Below are positions 26,432 through 35,000 of a stretch of DNA of 64,000 nt, piece by piece. Under the pieces are notes generated by a model. That model was not told where the DNA came from, ran no database searches, and worked only from the letters and a program-made list of their open reading frames with translations. The translations under genes were made by a program, and so were the position numbers. The stretch is from S5-327 sp965116015. GTDB lineage: Bacteria > Chloroflexota > Dehalococcoidia > Lucifugimonadales > Australimonadaceae. The stretch's first letter is position 1. The number at the start of each line of letters is the position of its first letter. The DNA lies in the NCBI GenBank assembly GCA_965116015.1, contig OZ220477.1:248001-312000 (forward strand), written 5' to 3'.

Positions 26432-28629
26432 CGATGGTTGGGGGGAGGGCGCGCGCGGTTTCGGTGTGGGAGCGGTATATCGGGGGGGATGGGCTGACGG
26501 CGACGTTGTCGGGGCTGGTTGCGTTGTCGGTGGCGTTGCCGCTGCAGCAGGCGAACTGGGTTCCGTCGATGATTCCGCTTGTGCTGGTTGCGTTTTTGGG
26601 GGGAGTTGCCGGTTATGTGTTCTTCCGGTTGGGATGGCCGCCGCTGCGCGCCCATGGCGTCGGGGCTGTTGGGGGGGCGCTCGTTACGGTGGCTAGCGGG
26701 GCGGCTGTTGCTGGCGGGGCTACGCCCGTTGATGGGGCGGTTGGGATGTTCGAGGACGTGGGGTCGTGGTTTGCGGCTGTTCCTACGGACAGGACGCGGA
26801 GCGGGGTTATCGAGTTCGCGATGTTCCTGACGTTTGTGGTGTGGATGCTTAGTTACCTGGGGGCGTGGTTGGCGCTTCGACGGGCGCACGGGTGGTTTAC
26901 GGTGGTTGTTGGGGGGGCTGTGCTTGCGATTGCGCTGGGGAGCATCGGCGGGGGTTCGAGTTGGTGGTTGGGTTTGTTTATGGTTGCGGGGGCGCTGCTT
27001 GTGATTCATCTGAACACGGTGCGGCGGATGGCGAGGTGGCGTTTGCTGCGCACGAGTTTCGATTCGCAGACGGCGCTGGCGCATTCGGGGATCGTGCTGG
27101 GTTTCGGGCTGGGGGTTACGTTGGTTGCGGCGATGCTGCCGTCGCCGTCGCTGGCGCCGCTTGATGGGGTCGCGGCGCGCGCAGACGGTGTGAGCGCTGA
27201 GATACGGAGGCATTTCAATCGTCTTTTCCTGGGGCTTCCGGCTCGGGGGTCGTATCACACGATTGCGTTTGAGGATGAGACGGAGTTTCGGGGGAATCCG
27301 AATCTTACTGACAGGTTGCTGTTTCGGGTTACGGGGGGGCCTCCTACTTATTGGCGTGCGCGGACGTATACGACTTATACGGGCGGGGGGTGGGACACGG
27401 TGGAGACGGAGGCGGCGGATTTTGATGCGTTGCCGGAGGCGGGGGCGGGTTCGCTGACTGCTGTTACGCACGAGTTCAGGGTTTCGTCGGCGACGGATAC
27501 GTTGTTCAGCGGGGGTTTGCCGTCGGAGTTTGGGGAGCCGGCGGATGCGCTTGTGAGTCCTGAGGAGCCGTCGGATGTGCTGCAGGCGTTGTTTTCGGAT
27601 GGGCGGGAGTATTTTCCGACGCGGGTTAATCTGAGGTATCGGAGCACGGGGTTGGAGTCGACTGCGGTTCCGGCGCAGTTGCGTCTTGCGGGGGACGATT
27701 ATCCGGAGTGGGTTCGTCGGACGTATCTTCAGTTGCCGGCTACGCTTCCGCAGCGGGTTCGGGATCTTGCGGAGGAGCTGACGGAGGGAGCGGAGAGCGA
27801 TTACGAGAGGGCGGTCGCGATTCGGAATTATGTTATTCGGTATCCGTACAAGCTGGATATCGAGGCTCCGCCGTCGGGGGCCGATGGGGTTGATTATTTC
27901 CTTTTCGAGTTGCGCGAGGGGTACTGCGATTACTATGCGTCGGCGATGGCGACGTTGCTTCGGGCTGCTGGGACGCCGTCGCGGTATGTGCTTGGGTATG
28001 CGAGCGGTCGGTACAACTCGTCGCGGGATTCGTACGATGTGCTGGAGTTTCATTATCACAGTTGGGTGGAGGCGTACTTTCCTGGTTATGGGTGGATACC
28101 GTTCGAGGCGACGCCGCCCGATGCGATCGAGTTTGGGGGAGGCTCGGGCGCGCCGCTTATTCTTGGGGAGGATGTTGATATTGGGGAGTTCGGGGAGATA
28201 CCGGAGGATGAGGATGAGGAGATTTTCTTTTTCCCGGAGGGGGGTGAGCAGTCGGGGGGTTGGCTTCCTTTGCTGGGGTCGTCGCTTTTCGTGGCGCTGG
28301 TTGCTGGGGGCGGGGTTTATGTGTGGCGGTGGTGGTGGGTTCTTGGGCGTCTTTCGCGGGCGGAGGAGTTGTTCGCCAAGATGTCGAGGCTTGGGTCGAT
28401 GCTAGGGATGCAGCCGCGGGCGGAGCAGACTGCGGCGGAGTATGCGGCGTTGCTTGCGTCGGAGCTGCCGGAGCGGGAGGGGGAGATTGCGTCGATCGCG
28501 CGGGCGTATCAGTTGCGGCGCTACCGGGAGGGTCCTGTTCCGCTGTCGCTGGTGAGGGAGGCTGAGGAGTCGTGGCGTCGGTTGCGGTGGGCGATGGCGC
28601 GCCGGTTTTTCCGGGTGAGGGCGGAGTAG
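26428..28629 (+). CDS. Transglutaminase-like membrane protein (TgpA type)
   Basis: 733 residues. About five to six N-terminal membrane helices (residues 20-210) are followed by an extracytoplasmic region, the transglutaminase-like domain near 455-570, one C-terminal helix (WLPLLGSSLFVALVAGGGVY) and a cytosolic DUF4129-like tail. The catalytic Cys is in REGYCDYYASAMATLLRAAG and the His in EFHYHSWVEAYFPGYG; the third residue reads WIPFEATPP, Glu in place of the usual Asp. Encoded with MoxR and DUF58 proteins, it probably serves the envelope; the substrate is unknown. Confidence 0.9.
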   Translation: MTMVGGRARAVSVWERYIGGDGLTATLSGLVALSVALPLQQANWVPSMIPLVLVAFLGGVAGYVFFRLGWPPLRAHGVGAVGGALVTVASGAAVAGGATPVDGAVGMFEDVGSWFAAVPTDRTRSGVIEFAMFLTFVVWMLSYLGAWLALRRAHGWFTVVVGGAVLAIALGSIGGGSSWWLGLFMVAGALLVIHLNTVRRMARWRLLRTSFDSQTALAHSGIVLGFGLGVTLVAAMLPSPSLAPLDGVAARADGVSAEIRRHFNRLFLGLPARGSYHTIAFEDETEFRGNPNLTDRLLFRVTGGPPTYWRARTYTTYTGGGWDTVETEAADFDALPEAGAGSLTAVTHEFRVSSATDTLFSGGLPSEFGEPADALVSPEEPSDVLQALFSDGREYFPTRVNLRYRSTGLESTAVPAQLRLAGDDYPEWVRRTYLQLPATLPQRVRDLAEELTEGAESDYERAVAIRNYVIRYPYKLDIEAPPSGADGVDYFLFELREGYCDYYASAMATLLRAAGTPSRYVLGYASGRYNSSRDSYDVLEFHYHSWVEAYFPGYGWIPFEATPPDAIEFGGGSGAPLILGEDVDIGEFGEIPEDEDEEIFFFPEGGEQSGGWLPLLGSSLFVALVAGGGVYVWRWWWVLGRLSRAEELFAKMSRLGSMLGMQPRAEQTAAEYAALLASELPEREGEIASIARAYQLRRYREGPVPLSLVREAEESWRRLRWAMARRFFRVRAE

Positions 28630-28673
28630 GGCAGGGTTGCTGGCGGGAGGGGCGGGTTCAGGATCGGGAGGCT

Positions 28674-28710
28674 GTTACGCGTGGCGTAACATTTCGTAAC
28701 GTTAAGTAAC
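28674..28710. promoter_or_regulatory. Four phased GTAAC/GTTAC boxes
   Basis: GTTAC at 28674, then GTAAC at 28686, 28696 and 28706, spaced 12, 10 and 10 bp. The first two form the inverted repeat GTTACGC-GTG-GCGTAAC. It lies just after the transglutaminase gene stop in a convergent gap. Spacing close to one helical turn suggests protein binding; the binder is unknown. Confidence 0.4.
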
Positions 28711-28920
28711 GTTGTTCGTTGGCGGCGGGAGGGCGATGGCGGGGGCGCGGGGATCAGGCAGGCGCGTTAGCCAGCGTATGAGGGGAGTCGAGCACGGGGC
28801 AAGGGGCAGGTGTCGGGGCGGGGGGTTGGGGGCAGGCTGCGAGGCTCTTGTTTGCGCGGACGGCGGGTTGGGAGGCAACGGGCGCCAGGGGGTGAGGGGG
28901 CTGCCTCCGGCGGGGTTGTC

Positions 28921-28996
28921 TTTGGCGCTGGATGTTACGTGTCGGCGGGGGTGTAGGGCTACCTTTGGCGCTGGATGTTACGCGTCGGCGGGGGTG
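28921..28996. repeat. 33-bp direct repeat at the 3' end of the Thr-Pro-rich gene
   Basis: TTTGGCGCTGGATGTTACG and the following bases to GGGGGTG occur at 28921-28953 and again at 28964-28996 with one mismatch, 43 bp apart. The second copy includes the stop codon region of the gene at 28978. It appears to be a tail duplication. The remaining 28630-28977 sequence holds no supported gene. Confidence 0.6.
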
Positions 28997-31617
28997 GGAG
29001 TTGCCGTTGGGCGCGGGGTAGGGGTTGCTGTAGGTGAGGGGTCTGGTGGCCAGGGGGTGGGGGTAGGAGTGGGGGTTGGTGTTGTCCCCGGCCTGGGGGT
29101 TGGGGTAGGGGTAAGGAGGATTGTGGGTGTTGGCGTGAGAGTGAGAGTAGGAGTGGCCCAGAGCAGGGTAGGGGTGGGGGTTTGGGCTGGGGTTGGGGTT
29201 GCCCGGCGAGTGATGGTCCGGCCGCCGATGCCAACTCGACTGTCGGGAGTGGGAGTGGGGGTGGGGGTTGCTGAAGGGTCTGGGGTGGGGGTGACGGTTG
29301 GGGTCGGGGAGGGCGTAGGGGTGTGGGTTGGGGTTGCCCGGCGAGTGATGGTTGCGCCGCCCGCGCCAATGCTGCCGTCGGGGGTGTGAGTTGGGGTAGG
29401 GGTTGCCGTAGGCCAGGGGGTGGGGGTGTGAGTTGGGGTTGCTGTGGTGTTTGGGGTGGGCGTTAGAGCTGGCCTCGGAGTGGGCGTGGGTGTAGCCCAT
29501 CGGATGGGGGTGGGGGTAGTCCCGGGCGCTGGAGTAGGGGTGGGGGTTGGGGTTGCCCGGCGAGTGATGGTTGTGCCGCCGATGCCAACTCGACTGTCGG
29601 GAGTGGGAGTGGGGGTGGGGGTGGGGGTTGCTGAAGGGTCTGGGGTGGGGGTGACGGTTGGGGTAGGGGTTGCCGTAGGCCAGGGGGTGGGGGTGTGAGT
29701 TGGGGTTGCTGTGGTGTTTGGGGTGGGCGTTAGAGCTGGCCTCGGAGTGGGCGTGGGTGTAGCCCATCGGATGGGGGTGGGTGTGAGAGCGGGAGTAGGA
29801 GTGGCCCAGAGCAGGGTAGGGGTGGGGGTTTGGGCTGGGGTTGGGGTTGCCCGGCGGGTGATGGTCGAGCCGTCGATGCCGACTCGGCTGTCGGGAGTGG
29901 GCGTGGGGGTGGGGGTTGCTGAAGGGTCTGGGGTGGGGGTGACGGTTGGGGTCGGGTCGGGCGTAGGGGTGTGGGTGGCAGTTGGGATCGGAGTGGGCGT
30001 GGGTGTAGCCCATCGGATGGGGGTGGGTGTGAGAGCGGGAGTAGGAGTGGCCCAGAGCAGGGTAGGGGTGGGGGTTTGGGCTGGGGTTGGGGTTGCCCGG
30101 CGAGTGATGGTCCGGCCGCCGATGCCAACTCGACTGTCGGGAGTGGGAGTGGGGGTGGGGGTTGCTGAAGGGTCTGGGGTGGGGGTGACGGTTGGGGTCG
30201 GGGAGGGCGTAGGGGTGTGGGTTGGGGTTGCCCGGCGAGTGATGGTTGCGCCGCCCGCGCCAATGCTGCCGTCGGGGGTGGGTGTTGGGGTAGGGGTTGC
30301 CGTAGGCCAGGGGGTGGGGGTAAGGAGGATTGTCCAGTGGGGAGTAGGGGTGTGAGTTGGGGTTGCTGTGGTGTTTGGGGTGGGCGTTAGAGCTGGCCTC
30401 GGAGTGGGCGTGGGTGTAGCCCATCGGATGGGGGTGGGTGTGAGAGCGGGAGTAGGAGTGGCCCAGAGTAGGGTAGGGGTGGGGGTTTGGGCTGGGGTTG
30501 GGGTTGCCCGGCGGGTGATGGTTGCGCTGCCCGCGCCAATGCTGCCGTCGGGAGTGGGGGTTGGGGTTGGCGTTGGGGTTGGGCGCGGGAAGTTGAGGTT
30601 GAGTCTGGAGAGTCTGCCGGCGTCGTCGAAGACGCCGGTCTGGGGGGCTTGCGTTCCGTTGAGCCAGAATTGGATGGGGGATCCTCTGTATCTGCTTTCG
30701 CATGCTATGACGGCGATGTTGTAGGCGCCATTTGAGCGGATGTTAGTGAAGGACCAGATGTCGCCGAGTCTGGGGTTGACTACTTTGGCGTAGAGTTTGC
30801 TGTTCGCTGGAGGTGGGCCTCCGTCTACGGTGATCGTTCCGTAGTAGGAGTCGGGAAGAGGTGGGATGCCTCTGGAGCTGCACTGGTTGGCGTCGGGGTT
30901 GGCGCTGAAGGGCGGGGTCGGGGTTGGCGCTGGCGTGGGGGTAGTCCAGGGCGTGGGTGTAGGGGTTGGGGCGAGGGCGTTGTCTGGGGCGAGGGTTGGG
31001 GTTGCTGTGCCTAGTCTGGGATTGGGCGTAGGGGTGAGGGTTGCTGTGCCTGGTTTGGGGGTTGGAGTAAGGGTGAGGAGGGTTGCGGCTGGGGTGAGAG
31101 TGGGGGTTGTGGTGGGTGTGGGGGTGTTTGCCGGGGTAGGGGTGGGGGTCGCGCTTGGTCTGGGGGTTGGGGTTGCCGCCGGGGTTGGGGTTGCGGTGAG
31201 GGTTGGAGTGGCGGAGGCGGGCTGTCGCAGGAGGTAGAGGATGATGAGGAGGATTCGCCTTTCTTCGGGGGTGAGGGTGGGCCAAGGGATGATGCTGGCG
31301 TCGGGGTTGGCGATGCTGTCTGTGGGAGTTGGTGTGGCTGCGAGGCGTGGGGTTGGGGATGGGGGAGTTGTTTGGGCGGCTACGCTGTCGTTGTTGGAGG
31401 TGGCGCGGGCTGCGTTGGGGATGGCACGGGCTGCGCTGGGGAGGTTGGGGGCTGAGCTGGGGATGGCGAGGGTTGCGTTTGGGGTGGCTGCGGCTGCGCT
31501 GGGGAGGTTGGGGAGGGCGAGGGTTGTCGCGAGGAGGAGGACGACGAGCGCGGCGGCGAGGGGGCTGATTCTGGGGAGGGCTCGGGTTCCGGGGCGGCGG
31601 TTGATGAGTGGCTTCAT
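28978..31617 (-). CDS. Secreted Thr-Pro-rich repeat protein with TITRR cassettes
   Basis: 879 residues from ATG 31617. The N-terminal signal peptide (PLAAALVVLLLATTLALP) is followed by an Ala-rich stretch, a hydrophobic helix near 120-133 (ERRILLIILYLLRQP), a first Thr-Pro stalk, and one compact beta domain at about 262-350 (SYYGTITVDGGPPPANSKLY to SRYRGSPIQFWLNGTQ). After that come about 500 residues of Thr-Pro repeats containing seven cassettes of the form D-x-x-(I/V)-G-x-G-x-x-TITRRATPT. No C-terminal anchor is seen, so it is probably secreted or wall-held. Base composition is extreme. No named family is recognised beyond the stalk. Confidence 0.7.
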   Translation of the reverse strand: MKPLINRRPGTRALPRISPLAAALVVLLLATTLALPNLPSAAAATPNATLAIPSSAPNLPSAARAIPNAARATSNNDSVAAQTTPPSPTPRLAATPTPTDSIANPDASIIPWPTLTPEERRILLIILYLLRQPASATPTLTATPTPAATPTPRPSATPTPTPANTPTPTTTPTLTPAATLLTLTPTPKPGTATLTPTPNPRLGTATPTLAPDNALAPTPTPTPWTTPTPAPTPTPPFSANPDANQCSSRGIPPLPDSYYGTITVDGGPPPANSKLYAKVVNPRLGDIWSFTNIRSNGAYNIAVIACESRYRGSPIQFWLNGTQAPQTGVFDDAGRLSRLNLNFPRPTPTPTPTPTPDGSIGAGSATITRRATPTPAQTPTPTLLWATPTPALTPTPIRWATPTPTPRPALTPTPNTTATPTHTPTPHWTILLTPTPWPTATPTPTPTPDGSIGAGGATITRRATPTHTPTPSPTPTVTPTPDPSATPTPTPTPDSRVGIGGRTITRRATPTPAQTPTPTLLWATPTPALTPTPIRWATPTPTPIPTATHTPTPDPTPTVTPTPDPSATPTPTPTPDSRVGIDGSTITRRATPTPAQTPTPTLLWATPTPALTPTPIRWATPTPTPRPALTPTPNTTATPTHTPTPWPTATPTPTVTPTPDPSATPTPTPTPTPDSRVGIGGTTITRRATPTPTPTPAPGTTPTPIRWATPTPTPRPALTPTPNTTATPTHTPTPWPTATPTPTHTPDGSIGAGGATITRRATPTHTPTPSPTPTVTPTPDPSATPTPTPTPDSRVGIGGRTITRRATPTPAQTPTPTLLWATPTLTLTPTPTILLTPTPTPRPGTTPTPTPTPTPWPPDPSPTATPTPRPTATPTPADA
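29080..30570 (-). repeat. Long Thr-Pro coding repeat array with seven TITRR cassettes
   Basis: On the coding strand the sequence alternates ACC/CCC-type codons and carries seven near-copies of a block encoding (R)VGIGG-x-TITRRATP or SIGAGGATITRRATP. Neighbouring cassettes share long identical stretches, such as TLLWATPTPALTPTPIRWAT. Copy number is likely to vary by recombination and may be misassembled from short reads. Confidence 0.75.
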
Positions 31618-31809
31618 TGGGTGTTCTCTCAGTGGGCGGTTTTGAGTTTTCGCGCTCTTTGTTGGAGCTGGGGTTCTCTGCGGCGTGGGGTTTGTCGGCG
31701 CATGGTAGGGATTGCGCGGGCGTCGGGAGTTGGGGTGTGCTCAGCTCCGGGTTTGCCGGGGCGCAGGAGGGATTGCGGGCTGCGCGGTAGGTTACAAGCT
31801 GTGCGCCTT

Positions 31810-31841
31810 AGTTTACCCCCCCCTCCCTTGTCAAGAGTCAA
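31810..31841 (-). promoter_or_regulatory. G-tract promoter A (Thr-Pro-rich secreted protein)
   Basis: On the minus strand two -35-like boxes, TTGACT (31841-31836) and TTGACA (31834-31829), are followed by AGGGAGGGGGGGG and then TAAACT (31815-31810). Spacing to the -10 is 20 bp from the first and 13 bp from the second, both off the optimum of 17. The same CCCTCTTGAC plus G tract plus TA(A/G)A(C/T)T layout occurs at 36698 and 39931. The leader to the ATG is about 190 nt. Confidence 0.6.
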
Positions 31842-31961
31842 GAGGGGGAATTTCGTGGCGCTTTCTGGGGGAATTTTCTTGCGGGGGAACGATGGGTTGG
31901 GGGCAGCGGAGGGCATGGGGCGACTGGTGGGGTCGCGGAACGCTGGGGTTGCGGGCGGGGG

Positions 31962-32004
31962 GAGCGCCCTGGGAGGAGCGGGGGGAGCTCCTCCCAGGGC
32001 GCTC
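31962..32004 (-). terminator. 18-bp perfect stem-loop after the large surface-protein gene
   Basis: GAGCGCCCTGGGAGGAGC (31962-31979), 7-nt loop, then its exact reverse complement (31987-32004). It lies about 40 bp past the stop of the minus-strand gene at 32046. No T run follows, but the stem is very stable. The rest of 31842-32045 has no gene. Confidence 0.65.
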
Positions 32005-32045
32005 GGCTAGCGGGGTTGCCAGGCGGAGGGGGCTAGCTTGGGCGT

Positions 32046-35000
32046 CTAGGTTTGGCGCTGGCGGTAGAGGTAGAAGCCGTAGGCGCCGGCAGCGATGAGG
32101 ATGACGGCGATGCCTCCGACGGCCAACGGGACGGCGGCGCCGGAGAATCCGCCTGAGTCGTCTTCAGGGATGGGGGTGAGGGTTGGGGTGGGAGCCGGCG
32201 TTGGGGTGGGCGTCGCGGTGGGCGCAGGCGTTGCCGTCGGGCGCGGGGCGGGGGTTGCCGTCGGGCGCGGGGCGGGGGTTGCCGTCGGGCGCGGGGCGGG
32301 GGTTGCCGTCGGGGGCGGGGCGGGGGTCGCTGTGGGGCGCGGGGCGGGGGTTGCCGTCGGGCGCGGGGCGGGGATCGCTGTGGGGCGCGGGGCAGGGGTC
32401 GCTGTGGGGCGCGGTGCGGGGGTTGCCGTTGGGCGCGGAGCCGGGGTCGCCGTTGGGCGCGGGGCGGGGGTCGCCGTCGGGCGCGGGGCGGGGGTCGCCG
32501 TCGGGCGCGGGGCGACAGTGGGCGCCGCTGTGGGCGGCATCGCCGTGGGCACTGCGGTGGGGCCTGCGGTAGGCGCTGCCGTTGGCATTGCGGTTGGGGC
32601 GGGCGGGGGCGTGGGCGGGAGCGCTGGCCTTGGGGTGGGGGTTGGGGTGGGGCTGCGGGTGATGGTTGCGCCGCCGATGCCGACTCGGCTGTCGGGGGTG
32701 GGAGTGGGGGTTGCTGAAGGGTCAGGGGTGGGGGTGTGCGTTGGGGTTGGGAAGGGGATGGGGGTGTGGGTGGCAGTTGGGATCGGAGTGGGGGTTGGGG
32801 TGGGGGTTGGGGAGGGCGTAGGGGTGTGCGTGGCGGTTGGGGTTGGGGTGGGCGTGTTGGTGGCGGTGGGCGTGGGGGTTGGGGTGTGTGTGGCGGTTGG
32901 GGTTGGGGTGTGGGTGGCGGTTGGCGTGGGGGTTGGGGTCGGCGGCGGGGCGCAGTCGCGCTTGATGTGGATGGTGTAGGTTGTGGGAACGAAGCGGATG
33001 CCTTCGGCGACGACTTTGAAGACGACGGGGAATGAGCGGGTTTCGCCCGATTCGAGGCCGGGGAGTTTGATCTGCACGACGACGAGGTCGGCGTGGGTGA
33101 CTTTCATCCTGTCTGTGGCGTCGGGGTTGCCGTCGAAGTCGTTGGCGGTGAGGGGGGCTGTCGTCGAGGCGGGGGTGATGAAGATGTCCGTTCGGCGCCA
33201 TTGGCCTTCGGGGTCGCCCTCCTGCTGGTAGTAGCGGTAGGGGTAGATTCCGGCGGTTCGGTATTCGTAGTTGACTGCAGCGTCGTCGTTGTACCAGCCG
33301 GTTACGCCGCCTCCGTCTCTGGGGAATTCGATGTTGGCTTTGACATCTTTGGCTCCCCAGCTGAAGGCGAGGGTGAAGTGTGTTTGGCCGGCGGGGATGG
33401 CGAGGCAGCGGGGGGTGGTTTCGCCGGGGTCGGCTTTGATGGGGGTGGTTGCTCTTGCGTCGAACCATCCTTCGAGGGCGTTGGTGTCGCCGGATTCATC
33501 GTTGGGGTCGCCCAGGGGAGGGGCGTCGGCGGGGGCGCGTCCGAGGGTTGCGGTGAGGAGGTCGAGGGTGGCTGCGGGGTTGGCCTTGGGGGTTTCGTCG
33601 TCGTCGTCGACGATGGTGATGGTGAGGGCGTTGCCACTCCAGGCGGTGGCCAAGGCGCCGCTGATGCGGCCTGAGGCGGGGAGGACGACGGTTTCGTTCG
33701 ATTCGTTGGTTACGTCGCCGAAGATGCTGACGGTGAAGGTGGCGATGCGTTCGCCTTCCGCGATGGGGATCCGGAGCGCGCTCGCGCAGTAGTCTGCGCT
33801 CGCAGAGGGGCTGCTGCAGGCGGCGGCGCGGGCTGCTGTGCTTGTGGGCGAGGGGCCGAACTGGAGGGCGAAGTTGGCTGGGGCGGGTTCGTTGAGGGTT
33901 ATGGTTACGGTTACGTCGGTTCTGCCGGCGTCGCCTTCGGCTACCCGGTCCATATCGGGGGAGACGGTGAACGTTTTGGAGGGCCCTGGGGTTTTGAATG
34001 TGCTCGGGGAGTTGGGGCTATTGCCGACTGAGTTGCGGGCGCGGATGCGGAATCCGTAGTTGACGTTGTTGTCGAGGCCGGTTATCTCGTGGGCGACGGT
34101 GGATGCGCCGGAGCCGGGGATGTCGGTCCATTTGCCCCAGCGGGCGCTGCCTTTCTTCTGCTGGTATTGGTAGCTGGAGATGGAGGGGTCGTTGGGGTTG
34201 GTCCAGGAGAGGGTTACGCGCTGGTATCCGGCTGTGCCGGTGAAGCCGGCGGGGCGGGCGGGGGTGGCGGAGGGCGTGGCTGTGGGGGTGGGGGTAGCAG
34301 TCGGCGTTGGGGTGTCGGTGGGAGCGGGGGTTGTTCCCGGGGCGGGGGTGGGGGTGTTCGTGGGAGCGGGGGTCGTTCCCGGGGCGGGGGTCGGGGTGTC
34401 GGTGGGCGTTGGGGTGTCGGTGGGAGCGGGGGTTGTTCCCGGGGCGGGGGTGGGGGTGTTCGTGGGGGTGGGGGTGTGGGTGGCCGTGGGGGTATCGGTG
34501 GGAGTGGGGGTGGCCGTGGGGGTGTTCGTGGGCGTGGCCGTGGGGGCTGGGGTTGTTCCTGGGGCTGGGGTAGGGGTGTCAGTTGGCGTGGCCGTGGGGG
34601 TGTTGGTAGGAGGCGCGGAGGTAGGGGTGGGGGTGTCGGTGGGGGTAGGGGTGGGGGTGTCAGTTGGCGTGGCCGTGGGGGTGTTGGTAGGAGGCGCGGG
34701 GGTAGGGGTGGGGGTGTCGGTGGGGGTAGGGGTGGGGGTGTCGGTGGGGGTAGGGGTGGGGGTGTCGGTGGGGGTAGGGGTGGGGGTGTCGGTGGGGGTA
34801 GGGGTGGGGGTGTCGGTGGGGGTAGGGGTGGGGGTGTCGGTGGGCGTGGGTGTGGCTGAGGGGTCGATGGGGGTGGCTTCGACGGTTGCTGCTGCGGGGC
34901 CGCTGCCTGCTGCGTTGGCTGCGCGGAGCTGGAAGCGGTATCTCGCGCCGTTGTCGAGGTTGGGGATGGTGTGCGTTATTGTGTTGGCGTTGGAGGAGTC

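Noticed and set aside
28754..30703. Long open frames on both strands and in other frames of the Thr-Pro arrays (for example Val/Gly-rich frames on plus)
   Set aside because: They mirror the ACC/CCC repeat; they lack ribosome sites, signal sequences and sensible composition, while the minus frame with a signal peptide explains the locus.
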